Assembly (NCBI GenBank): GCA_024699855.1
Contig: JAMPIQ010000002.1
Span: 4,464,001-4,528,000 of the forward strand
Origin: Aphelenchoides besseyi
Lineage: Eukaryota; Nematoda; Chromadorea; Rhabditida; Aphelenchoididae
DNA: 64,000 bases
Reading direction: 5' to 3'
The translations under genes and the position numbers were made by a program. The first letter of the stretch is position 1; each line of letters begins with the position of its first letter. A model generated the notes under the pieces. That model had not been told where the DNA came from and ran no database searches. It saw only the letters and a list, made by a program, of their open reading frames with translations. Positions 11,201 to 23,508 of the stretch are shown in pieces.

Positions 11201-14200
11201 TTTGATTCAACGAACGGGTGGATATTCGATCTAATGCCCACAAAGCAACGGTACATCGCACGCGACGATGCGCCGTTTGATGAGTAGCCAGTACAAGATG
11301 ATTGTGAAGTGAACAGAAGTAAATGAATTGGAAAAACGAAATGTCAAATCGACGACCCAAAGTGTCGAATAACGTATGCTATAAAATGTCAGAATATTAG
11401 ATAGTTTTTTGTTGCAACCGAATGGAAAACAGAGCACGAACGCGGTTCTAGTTGATGAAATTACCGAAACATATGACCGACATTACACCCACTTGATTGG
11501 TCAATTTTGCTTATAATCTACAGATTTGTTCAATAATCACTTTACAGTAAACGTTGAAGAGTCCAAAGACAATTGCAGACGGCCAATGACGAACATAATG
11601 GGAAGTACGTGGGAACTTAAAGTTCAGTTTTTGGTCGAACAAATGAACTCATCGCTTCTCCCGTCTAATTGCCTGTCTCGAGCTTGCAATTTGTGATTGC
11701 AATAAGACATCAATCGCAACAATCGACTTGAAGACTACATTCAATAAAGAAGAATGAACAAAATGTCACGTTTGTGGCTAATTCGAAGTACGTAATGCAA
11801 CGTTGGGATGTACGGTCGATTTGATATTCGACAAACTCGATGGTAGGAATTTGTTTTGGGAAAAATTTTCAAATTTCAACGCATCTACCGGCCATCCAGA
11901 AGCTTTTCATGTGCTCAAATTGGCCGAAAACGAATCGCAACCACACGCAACGGACGTCGGGCGGCCGTTCCATTCAAAAACCCGCGACTTAACCGTATGT
12001 TGAAGAGGATGCCCGAAACGATGATTACCCGCCTTCTATAGCTACGAATTCGCCCACTGAATTCCCGCTAAATTGGCTCGTAATTCTCGAACATGATCTG
12101 CCCGGAAGTATTTTGTACCTTCACACACGTTTAGTCATACGAAAGTAATTCACAACATTCGAATAGAACTAAACGACAACTCGAGTTCAGTTACAATTCA
12201 CATTTCCACAAAAGTTGACATGACCAGAAGCGTGAAATAAGCTGAGAACAGAGAACGAGATAATTGGATTTGTTACAAAAATTTTAAGTTCAAGTACAAA
12301 TTCACAGTAAGTTAACAACCTTTTTGCAGCAGTGAATTATTTGGCATCATTCGATATTGCCAAATGTCATCTCTGGGATTCGATACAAACACGGTAATCG
12401 ATGAAGACTCGCAAAGTCACTCCATTCATCGAAGATCACTCATCCACGACAAATGATGTTTGCAAAGAATAATCATTTATTAAAGAAATAACCAACGACT
12501 ATTTGGTTCATAAACCGTTGGTATGAGACGAAACGAACCGGTGAAAAGCAACCAGTGAGTTTTTGTAACATTAGTCTGTTGACTACATTTCTGTCTTCTT
12601 TCATCTACTTTACTAATTGAAATCCCAACCTACAGCGTGATTAATCACTAAGATTATGTGACGACATTTGAAAGACTGGAAGTGTTAATAGAGAAGCTAT
12701 GCATTTAAAGTCGGCACCTAATTAGCAAATGAGGGATGAGGAAAAGTGAAACGTCAACTATCGCCGAATAAGACGACAACTATGCGGAAGTATTGTAAGG
12801 TCAAAAAGATTCGTATAATGAAATATTCAGACCATTTGAAACAGTTGAAGTAATTGCTTAGAAAGTTCGATATAATCACAAGCATAAACATAGTAGTGGG
12901 TTTATTGCGCGCGTTTAGTGGACGAAATTAGCTGCGTGCGGCGAGCAAACGGTTAAACGAACCGAAAACAGTCGATGGCCATAAAACCGAAAGATTTCGA
13001 CTGCCAACAATGAATTCAACTCGCGAATGTTGCAATAGACCCGAAGGTGCGAAGCCGGAAATTGGCAACAAAATGGAGACGCAATAAAATTCGCGAATGC
13101 CAATCGAGTAAATGGACAATCTGAGCTCCAAAAACAACAACAATTCTTGTTTTATTGCCCGTTTGATGACTCCAACTGATCGAAATGGAATAACTCTCGA
13201 TAAAGCCCAGACTATGATTCCTGTTACACAATCCAGTATACCAATGACGAGGCGAGAATCTTGTGAATAGAAGCACGCGACTGCGAAATCGAGTGTTCAT
13301 TTTTAATTAACCGATTTCTCGTCAATTCAGAATCCTAATTTCATTTTCAAGTCTAAAGTCATCGCACTAAGCAATTGGTGTTGGGACCAATTGAGCGGCT
13401 TCGTTGGGTTCAATAAACGAAAATCTCTCAGTCGAAGAAGCCGTTTGAGAAGGCGGCATAAGGGTGGAGATTTTCCTGCAAATTGGAGCCATCTTTGAAA
13501 TTTAATCCACGAACCGAAGGACAAATTGCGCATTCCGTTGGCGAACGGATGAGTTGAAGCCAACAAACGGCATTCGATCTCTCAGCTTCTTTCAACTAAA
13601 ACACTCGAGTCAAAAAGGTAGAAAATGACGCAGAGATTCCGAAGCGAAAACAAACAGAACACAAAGTCGTTGGACCTCAAGAGCAATCAAATTCGATTAC
13701 GCGAATTTGCTCTCAAAACGAAGTTTAAAATTTCGATCATTTAAATGAACGGAAACGGGTTGATACTTGAGTTCGAACAGCTCCAATGTACTTCGGAAGT
13801 TTCGACTTTGTTGCCTGACCTGGAAACAAACATTCCGAAGATTCCACGCACGTAATCTCAACCACACGGAAGCCAACCGACTTCTCGGTTTTCAAGTCTT
13901 TGCATTTTTTCGAACAGAAACGTTGGAATGAACATTTTCGAATGATTGTACTAATCAGACGAGTACTCGCAATCAGAACCTTTTACGATGATTTGAAATC
14001 GAGTAACAAGATTACAGAACTTTTTGTGCCTATCGTATTATCACTTGTAACTCAATTACTCATGTAAAGTGGTTTTGTTGGGTATTCCAGGTATCCGCTT
14101 GAACGTTGCCAATTGCTTTTCAAGCGAATGTTCCGTGGATTAAAGCGCTTAACCTGGTTTCGTGAACAAGTTGACAAAACTTGTGTCTCTGCATGCGAGT

Positions 14201-17200
14201 CCAAAAGATTGAGAAAACAACCAAAGTGAATAAACTGCGCAGCAACAAAGGTCAAACGTTCCTCTATCAGAAAACAAAGGGATCCAACTGACCACTCGAT
14301 AGAAAAAAAGAACAGCTTTTGTTTTTCTTTCCGATTCCAGCGATCCCGCCGATGTACTCGAAAAAGCAACAACTCCGAGAGCAAAATTGGCAGGTGACGT
14401 GAAGACGGAAAGGCGGAAAATTGATAAAACGGCGACTACTACAAACTTGATTTGGCGAAGTCGAACATCAAGCGCAAGTTCGAAAGAAGAATTTCGTCGT
14501 CACAACATCGAAAATGTTCTCCTGTGCATGCCCGAGAAACAACGTGAATCTCGGTTGTTGTTTTCAACTACGTCAACATACCCGATTGTTGATCGAACGG
14601 GATTATTTTGCGTGTCTGGCAACGAACCCTTCAATTTGCATTGTCAATCGTACACGGTAATCTGCTTTTGAAACGAGTTGCGAGATTTTAATCGTTTTTG
14701 CAGCCAATGATTCGAGAGTTCACTTTTGAATTCGAGGTTTTAAACGACGGAAGTATGTTGGTTGTTCGTATTTCAGCCAACAAATTGAATTAGGTTTTGG
14801 AAGTGCACATGGTAGTTCTCGAAACGTAGATATTTACCACCGAAGACGAACTTTACGACCGAAACGTGTGTTGGAATCCAAACTAGTGCTCATTGGCCTC
14901 AGATGAGATGACATGCTTCTTTTTGATAAGAAGATCACGCACAACGTGAGAATGTTAATTCGAAATCAAAAACGCTAATCATCTGATGGCCACGTGAGTC
15001 TCAAGAGCAGTGAATCAATTATGTTGCAATCTTTGCGTGCAAACTCAAGTGGACCGAACAATGGCGGCCGATTGGAGAGTTTCGGTCGTGTGCTGATAAG
15101 TTGACAACCACAGAGCGACCAAATGGCCATCTTCTGCTAAGCGCGAGTCATCAAACGGAGGTCTGTGGTTTCCGACAACGTGCTGTAAAGACGGGATATC
15201 GTTGGGTATGAACAGTTAGATCGATGAATACGCGAATGGAATCAAAACCGATAAATTGCAGGAGATAAAGCTGTTTACATGCGTCAAAACTGATTTAAAG
15301 AGAAACGGCAAAATTGGCCACTGAACAAAGAGCTCATCACCTTTCAAGAAGAAAAATTGATTGATGAGCAGATTTGAAGTCAATAATCTCGGACGGCACG
15401 AGTGTTGTCATCTATCAGACTGCCGGACCACTTCATAAGTGAGTAAAAGAGATCGCAGAACATGAGATCGTGGTTGAAGAATAAAAACCCGAAAATTTGA
15501 ATATCGTGAACGATGATTAGCGAAATTTGAACTCTGCAAAGGTTTCGGTCATGTAGTCGGTAAAATCAATGATTACAAGAAAAGTGATGAATTCGACACG
15601 TCCGACCGGCATTCGGACGATTCATCATTATGGCGCATTGGCCGAAAATATTTCGAATTGATAGAAAACAAACGGGAAGACCTTCACCGCTAATCTATTT
15701 TCTTCCACTGGGTCACTTCAAAGACCAAAAACGTTCGATTCTTCAAACTCGCTCATTTCATTGTACTCGACCGGCACTTTACATCAATTGAAATGATGAG
15801 TGGCTTGCAAAGCAAATCGACAGTCTGAAACTGTAAAGATGACAACACAGAAATTAAGCGAGAGTTTGCGACACGCAAATGACGTGCTAACGATAATCGA
15901 ATAAACACGATGAGTCCGAGATGGCTGCAAGCGACAAACAATCGTATGTTTTCTAATAAAATCCAGAGCTTTACTTCCTGCATCTCGTTGCATGGAAAAT
16001 TTCTTTCCTCAAGAGAAATAACAGTTTTCATGAACTAAGATCTCCGGGATTGTCTGTTGACTTTGAAGATCGTGAAACAAACAGAAACTCTTGTTACACC
16101 ACCAAATGATCTCTAATGTTGTCGCAGACATTTGATGAGTCGCAATTTGCCGACTACGTAGAACGTGAAGTTTGGGCTTTCGACCGTTGGAGTTTTTGGT
16201 TGTCATTTCATTGAGTCCGAACACCCGCTTTATGTCCATCAAAGACTTGACGGAATTCGAAAAAGGCGGCCAGCGGCGGTTGATTCTTAGTCGGCAGCAT
16301 TTTTCTAAGAACATCATGAGTCCACTCATTCAAAATGAGCATTCGGTTCAAGGATCCTCAAGCCAAGTGATAAAATGCGAAGAGTGATAAGCACACAAAT
16401 TGGTTTTCCTACTTCAACGGACCATTGAAGTGGCAAGAAATTAATCGAGATTTCAGTTTTTTCGCCTTTCGATAATCACTTCAAGAAGACGATGATATCA
16501 TAGAATCCAAAAGCTATGAAATGAAGTTTCAATCCTCAATGAAGAAGCGTAAAACTCAAGCAAACACAACGAAAACGAACGAACGTTTCTGGAGTTAATG
16601 AAATGCTTTTTATCCTTCAGTTAACGTAAAATCATCTCGATCACAAGTTTATGTTGGATGTCGCTCAATTAAAACGCTAAAATGCAATCGAGCGCGCTTC
16701 AGCGCATTGTACTTGTAATTTTGATGTTCAGAAGCGGTGACAGAAAACGAAAGTTGACTGTCGAATTGAGAACAAAGAACAAGATCTTCTCGATAAATTA
16801 ATTGACGACACAAAGTCACGCAGACCTTAAAATTAACAACTAACATTTAGGATGCACTGAGAGACCGCAATAACCAAAAGGTAAGTCGAAAGCACAAACC
16901 TCGAAATTTGCGTTGAAAGTGGACGTCGGAAGCCTTCGGTTCCTCGAGTTTAATTCGATTAGTTTGGTCAGTCGTCTGTCTTCCGATTGAACGCCGACTT
17001 CTGTTTGCGAGATTTTGATGGACAACGGAAACAGCTGCTTTCAACGAATTCGAAGTGAAGGAATCGAAGTTGACAGAACTAAGTTCTTTACGATGAACTT
17101 CGGAAGTTCCGCTTCAAAAGTGCTCGGAAAACGTAACACTAGCCACTCGAAATTAGTCACTGGATTCTGAATGAAATAGAAACGATAAACGAGAAATCGT

Positions 17201-18659
17201 TGCAAAACACGACTGCGCATAAACTTCATTGAATGTCGATAAAAATTTCCTATAGAAACGAATTGCAACGTAGGTGGAGATGAGTGCGTGGCTATTCAAC
17301 CTTCTTCATTGCGGCAATTGAGTTATAGATTGAGCAAGCAGTCAAAGAACCACTGAGTTTAACGCAAAGTTGAGGTTTTTTCACGACATAAGCGACATTA
17401 AAATCGACTCGTAATCGCATATCCGCCTTTGTCGCCGTAAACTCGAGCCAACATGTTGTTCATGTCCGTTGGCTCACTGACAAAAAGACTGAAATGCTGT
17501 CTCAACTTGTCAACGCAATTGATCTCTTGTGTGTAATGATTCTCGGCAAAATACAAAGATCTCAGTTTTCCACGAACTTGTATGTTCTCCCCTACTGTTT
17601 ATATTTTGATCGTTCTGCTGTTGGTTTTATGACAAAATCGTTAAAATCCGCAGCACTCGAATGAGTCCAAGAGTTTGAAACTCGTAAAGACGTCTGTTAT
17701 CTCTGGTGCTCATAAACTCGAACTCTCAAGACGAACATTCATGGACCATAAATTGGGATGTTCGACTTAACTTCGTAAATTGAAAACACGAACGAGCGGT
17801 TATTTTTCCACAAAAAACTGCTGCAAAGAACCTTGAGAACTGCACGCTTCGGAAGTCCTTGCACACCACATCTACAAAAGTAAAGAACCCCCGCATTGAA
17901 GTTATCGTTTCATGGGAATCCGTGAATTGGGAGTGGACAAACGGGTGGACGCTTTTTGAGCTCTTCGTCGATTCCGAAGATACGAAATCGAAGAAGACGA
18001 TTGTCTTCGATTTTACACGTTTCGTGTTGGAGACGAGAATAGTGACATTTGAGCAGCAAGCAATGGACGGAAGTTTCGCTTTCTAAAACAAACCGTCCAC
18101 TTGGCTAGTTTCTCACAGGTCTCGAATTCACTCGCGCAGTACATATAAATGAATTTCGATTTGCAACTGACAGTAAGAGAGCAAAATACAAAACATCTAT
18201 TCAGTAAAAACCCCGAATTTCAAGTCTTTTATTTTTGGCATTAACGATTTTGTGTCAAATTGGTGGTCTGCTGTCAAGTGAATTGCCGTGCGCAATGAAA
18301 CCCCATTCATCTCTTCGAATGTTAACGGTCATTCATCACGATCTGCTTCTTGTGGTCGTATTTGCAACAAAACTTGACATCATAAGTTCGGACATAAATT
18401 GCAATTTCTCATTCAACTACTTTTTTCGTATAACCATTTTGTTTTGTTTGCATCAACCTCTTGTTTACGTGCAATCCGGTTAGAGGATTGAACTAACGGC
18501 TGTTGAATTATTCGAATAGGTCATGACTTTTGATCGAAGGAACGTTGCAATTTCAAAAAACACGTCTTTGCATCTCGTTGACGACCGGATTACACGATTT
18601 CAACCAGACAGTATTCTTTTTCATTGCCTTTGAGTTCTAATAGCAAATCCTCTGGTTGG
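11201..18659. other. long gene-poor region upstream of the receptor gene
   Basis: No open frame here has a recognisable domain or a convincing set of splice-bounded exons. The receptor promoter should lie just above 11200. Stretches such as 14500-15700 look faintly coding in one frame but are crossed by many stops, which could mean decayed gene copies or chance. I saw no tandem repeat, transposon end or RNA gene that I could support by eye. Confidence 0.4.
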
Positions 18660-18667
18660 TATAAAAG
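18660..18667 (+). promoter_or_regulatory. TATA box of the TIMP-like gene
   Basis: TATAAAAG lies 56 bases before the start codon of the secreted TIMP-like protein, a normal spacing for a TATA-driven promoter with a short leader. Confidence 0.6.
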
Positions 18668-18715
18668 CCATGAGTTGAAGCCACTAACCAACAAGCATTC
18701 GATTGTTCAGTTGAA

Positions 18716-19243
18716 ATGAAGTTCGTTCTCTCCGCTGTTGTCTTCGTTGTTCCCGTTGCTGTTGCTTTGGGATGCAGTTGTGGTCAACTCACTCAAAAGC
18801 AGGTTTTTAGTCAATCAGATTACGGTTTGTTTCATCGCTGTTTTGTCTATATCAAACAATTTTAGTCGGTCGTATGCGTATTGTGACGAAGAATGTTACC
18901 GGTAATGTGTTGACTTACACTGCCGATTACATCGAGATATACAAGCCAGCTAATCAATCTCACATCCTGATTCCAGTGCCAGTTACCACTCCGGCTGACA
19001 CTGCTACTTGTGGTGCAACCGGTTTAAAAGTCGGTCAAGACTATTTGATTACTGGTGCGTTTAAATGCAGAAATAACCAGATGAATAATCCGTTTAGGAG
19101 CTCGTAACGGTTCTGACATTCAAATCAACTCGTGCTCAGGTATGCCACCGAAAGATGGTCAGGCATCCTCGCCAGCTGGGGCATTGTCTTGGAAGCTGGT
19201 GAACGGTCAACTGAAGAAAAAGCTAGAAACTGGAAAGTTCTAA
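18716..19243 (+). CDS. TIMP/NTR-like secreted protein, copy 1
   Basis: Three exons (18716-18824, 18866-19054, 19098-19243) give 147 residues. A signal peptide (MKFVLSAVVFVVPVAVALG) is followed by CSCGQLTQKQVF. The N-terminal Cys-x-Cys after the cleavage site is the hallmark of TIMP-type NTR domains, in which the first cysteine can chelate a metalloprotease zinc. The body has the NTR-like elements FSQSDYVGRMRIV, TADYIEIYKP, DYLITG and NSCSG, and ends WKLVNGQLKKKLETGKF. At 147 residues it holds only the N-terminal inhibitory domain, as in other short nematode TIMP-like proteins. Two relatives lie at 51.5-53.5 kb. Inhibition of a protease is inferred, not shown. AATAAA follows near 19303. Confidence 0.75.
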
Positions 19244-19349
19244 ACTTCTCTAAAAAAGCTTAGTCGCAATAGACGACGAATATTAGTTCAGATTGAGTTA
19301 TCAAATAAACAGCAATGTACAATCCGTTTATTATTATTAGAATCACAAA

Positions 19350-19574
19350 TTAGAATTTTACGTACTGCTGAACACCGAGCAATTGACCGAAAAGTGGAGC
19401 TTTTTTGTAAATTTGAATTCTCGAGTTGCCATTGAGCAGATTCGGTTTCTCATAGTTGAACGCTTCATACGGATTCTCGTTCATGTCGTCCGCGAACAAC
19501 TCAGTAGTCGGTTTGGCGAAGACGGCAGAAACGAAGATGGAAAGCAATAAGACGAAGACTGTGATACGCGACAT
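19350..19574 (-). CDS. small secreted peptide precursor
   Basis: A single exon of 74 residues from the ATG at 19574. An upstream in-frame ATG at 19595 exists, but the inner one begins a clean signal peptide (MSRITVFVLLLSIFVSAVFA). The mature part of about 54 residues has no cysteine, is rich in Asn, Glu and Tyr, and ends LFGQLLGVQQYVKF. A TATAAG motif on the minus strand near 19628 is at a suitable distance. It resembles in size and style the precursor at 34993-35238. A peptide hormone or antimicrobial role is possible, but no family is recognised. Confidence 0.6.
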   Translation of the reverse strand: MSRITVFVLLLSIFVSAVFAKPTTELFADDMNENPYEAFNYEKPNLLNGNSRIQIYKKAPLFGQLLGVQQYVKF

Positions 19575-19798
19575 TTTCAATCGAACTAATTGCAATCTGA
19601 CAATTTGGCTTTCTATCGTCCGCTTATATTCTGTTTCTTAATTGAGATAACTGTTTGCTCAGCTGTTTGTTTTCAATCTTCTTTCTCCGGAAGCGATCAC
19701 CCATCAAACAGGTTTTGGCCATGTTTACGACCATTGACGTCCGAAAGTTTCCGGTCGATTCGAAATCGATGTTTGTCGGACGATATTTTGAACGGCGT

Positions 19799-19929
19799 AT
19801 GTTAAACACATCTGTTCGTGAGTATTTTGAAAACTGAGTTTATTATAGTAAAAATTAAGATCAATCGAAGACCATATGAGTGAAGAAATGCAACAATGGA
19901 AAATGAGAAGTCAGAGAAAGGGGCTGATC
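19799..19929 (+). repeat. direct repeat copy A (about 130 bp)
   Basis: Begins ATGTTAAACACATCTGTTCG and continues through ATATGAGTGAAGAAATGCAA to AAAGGGGCTGAT. It matches the copy at 23364-23493 with only a handful of differences over its whole length. Confidence 0.85.
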
Positions 19930-22900
19930 AAAGATGGACCACGTTTTTTGAACGTGAGTTTACTTTCGATTACTTAAACTTAAACTAAATTTGAAAGCCG
20001 CAAGTTAAGAACAGTAATTTGAACAATAAAAAGCAATTGAGAGAAGAACAATTGAAGTCTAGAATGTTAGTTGGTTGGCAATCAATTACGTTTGCCGACA
20101 CATCTAGATTATTCCAAAGATTAACAGTCGATGAGAAGCGAATGTAACTTACTCAGTGAGTTAATAACAGGCAGTATTATTGTAAAGTTTGTTTTCCATC
20201 TTTAGTTAATATTTGTTGTCGGTGGATTTGTAGGAGCATCTGGATTTTTCTATGATTTGGTAGACGAACGCTCAATGTAGCATATGTAACGCTCACTCAA
20301 CGGAACATACAGGGTTATTGATTTTAATAAAACAACGCAATTCAACTCCGTTTAGCGATGTCGGAAGATTGCGATGAAAATTTATTTTTATTGACGAAAA
20401 GCTGTGGCCGCCATTTCTCTAGCAGCTATTCAATTTTTTACAGTTGTATTTTCACAATGAAGTCGTTCAGCGCGTTTGAATCGCTTGATGAACGCGGCGA
20501 ATAATTTGCGACGAACCTTTTCGATCTGTGCAGAAGTTTCACGAGCGTACCGATATCATTATGTTTAGACGCCATCAAAGCGCAATTAACACTTAGTTCA
20601 CAGGTTTCATGCGTAGCTAAGATTGTTGGCGGAAAATATTTTTCAATCATTTGCCAATTTGTTTCCGAAAAAATGCAGTTTGATACCGAGAAATATGCAG
20701 TAGCATGTGACAAAGATTTCCCCTTGATAATTTGATTTTTGTTTTAGGAACTACAAAAATCTCGAAGGAAAAGAGAAGCAAAAAACTAAAACAGCCGAAG
20801 ATACAGAACGTGTTAATTAACAAATGCGTCAAGTATCGAACGACATTCAGATGAATAAAGAAACTTATTTCTTAACAAAATCTTCAGAAATCCAAAAAAA
20901 CGGACTTGTGATCGATATTTTACACAAACTTGTCGAATTGAGATTTGTGTTGCAAAATGTACCTCGAAGGTCTAAGAAAACTCAGTTTCCAATATTTTCG
21001 CGATTTTGATTAGTGTGTTTTCCGGAAGATGGCAAAATGAAAAATTTGAAGAGTTTATTCATAGCTACGCATATAAGGACGTAAAAACAAGAATTGAGTG
21101 TCAAAATTCGTTTTTTTTGTAAATAACGAGATCCGTGGGATGATTGTTCGGAAAAGTGACAAACGATGTTTTTCGTTTGAAATCAGCGATTTTAATTTCG
21201 TTCGGGAAAAAGACAAACAGCTACCGTTGATGCAAAACTGAACAAAATCTTGGCCTGCGTGCGATTGAGCACCAAACTTCGGGTCACGTACGTCACACTT
21301 TCCATGGAGAAGTCGACTTTGGTTCAACGAAAACATTGTCGTTTATGTCATTCGGAAATATCTACTTGAGTACTCATCGTGCACTTGCTATTCATGGAAG
21401 CGGACTACGAGCACTCAAATACTGGTACAGCCTCGCGAAGACAACCAAGTCTCGGAAAAACAGCACTAAGGTTCAGGTTCAGACATCCGAAAGCTCTCCG
21501 ATGATTGCTGAACAAATTTCCTTCTTTACTCGTCGCCACATTTTCAAACTGCCATTTACGCGCTAACAATCCACACATCAAAAACTGTCACGAAGATCGT
21601 TCATGCAACGGATTATCGATTAAGAAATCAAATCCTCAGTCGAGCATCCTACCAATACTCGGACTTTCCTTGAACACAACCATTCCGGCATTGCAATGAG
21701 CTTTGATTTGTTTTTATATGCCGAAAAATCTCTACCGTACAAAATAAAATTGTTGCGAACATTGAGATTTAACGGAATAAATTTGGACACGTGTGTTGAT
21801 TGTCGGCAATAGAAGATGCAATCAGATACAATCGTGCTTCACGTGGATTCGATGCACAATTCGAGATGCGAGAAAGCGGTTCCGCATCGTTGGCTCATAT
21901 GTTGTAGGCAACGATCTCGCCCTGTAAGCGAAAACTCAAGAATTGGACGAGAACGGTAAGAAGATGCAATTGTTGGAGAATTATCCGATAGCTCAATGTG
22001 ATTGTCGTTTTGGTTTATGTAAATTGCTTTCTTGCTGATCACTGTCAACATAAATTGCGAAGATTACGAGTAGTTGGTTATCAGTAATCCAAAACTCTTC
22101 AAACACATTAAACAGGACAACAAACCGGAATTTCGATCTTAAATGATTGTTGAAATTTTGATGTGCTGACCAAACCAGCGAGTGGATCAAGCCACGTCCA
22201 AAAATAACAACGGGACGATCAAACAAATTGTGCAATTGCGGACGTGTATCAACAGCAATTGAACGACTAACGCCGGAATTGAGAAAAGATACACACAAGA
22301 TTACATTAGCAACGCAACCATGCATGCTACAAAGCGGAAAAATATGGCTTGGATACTGAAGAAAAAAAGCGGATGGCTTGAAACGTTTGCTTCAATGATG
22401 CAAACGAACGCGTTGCGGAAATCAGTCGTTAAAAAGGTGTTGATTGCAAACTCTTGTTTATGCCTGCTTTTAAAATCCAAAATAACTTTAACAATCGCAA
22501 AAACTCAAACTTAACTCACGAAATTGAAGGTTGTTTTTGTATGTCTATACTTTGTGGTTTTCAGAATCCCAAACTGCAAGAAAGAAGAAATATTGGATTC
22601 GCACACTTTAGCTGAGAAGAATACTAAAGCCAAAATCAAATAATTGTCGAAGTGCCGTCACAAGTCGTTAAACCTTCAGGCCAAAATCGTAAGTTAAAAT
22701 TTTGAAAATTGCTTATAAAAAATTATTTTATAACGGAATCGAAGCAGCACAGCAGACAGTCGCTTATTCGAAGTGAATTTTAAGGATATAAGCAAAAGTA
22801 CGCCAACGTCATCTTACGCGACTGAAAGCATTCATTAGAAATCAACTCTGCAAAACTCGACATCCAACATTATTGCCATGGAAGGAAAGTATCATCCGCT

Positions 22901-23363
22901 GAATATTCCTCAGCGGAGATCTTAAGTCTTGCAATCATGAAACGCGATTGCAAGCTGAAACCTCGGAAATAATCTCAACCGTTGAGTTCGCAAATCGAAT
23001 TATAAACGGATTATTTATCGTCGCGGCAACTTTATCGTTTGTTGTAATACCATCTAAAGACGTGCAACATCAAAGCATGATGAAAAGTACATTAGAAACA
23101 TTGCTGAAATGATGTTCGATTCGCAAATTAACGTAGAACACATGCCGGATATTCATGTAGTGAAGTACTTGCATAAATACACATTATAAGATCTAAAGGC
23201 CGCTGTAATTGAACGTGTTTCATAAAGGCAAAGACAACAAAAAAGGTATCTATTACGATGAAATTCAAAAGTTGACAAGTTGCCGTTATTTAAGTGCTCC
23301 TGAGGCTTCATAGCGATTGTACAGTTTCGAGATTGTCGTTAGAGATTATCAGTTGAGCGGCTT
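19930..23363. other. segment between the two direct repeats, no supported gene
   Basis: About 3.4 kb of AT-rich DNA. Short open stretches (for example 20438-20713 minus, 22320-22514 plus and frames around 22860-23200) look partly coding but are broken by stops and show no domain I recognise. It could be a decayed gene copy or a non-autonomous mobile segment framed by the repeats. Confidence 0.35.
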
Positions 23364-23493
23364 ATGTTAAACACATCTGTTCGTGAGTATTTTGAAAACT
23401 CAGTTTATTATAATAAAAAATGAGATCAATCGAAAACCATATGAGTGAAGAAATGCAACAATGGAATATGAGAAGTCAGTGAAAGGGGCTGAT
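23364..23493 (+). repeat. direct repeat copy B (about 130 bp)
   Basis: Same orientation as copy A, 3,565 bp downstream of it. It ends about 15 bases from the stop codon of the first PiT transporter, so it lies in or at that gene's 3' untranslated region. Confidence 0.85.
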
Positions 23494-23508
23494 AAGCTTA
23501 ATGACCAG

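Noticed and set aside
14387..15750. Possible decayed gene with coding-like stretches
   Set aside because: Many stops in every frame, no recognisable domain, no consistent splice sites; kept only as a remark about the gene-poor region.
19799..23493. Direct repeats interpreted as LTRs
   Set aside because: Ends lack TG/CA, no primer site or polypurine tract adjoins them, and no gag or pol remains lie between.
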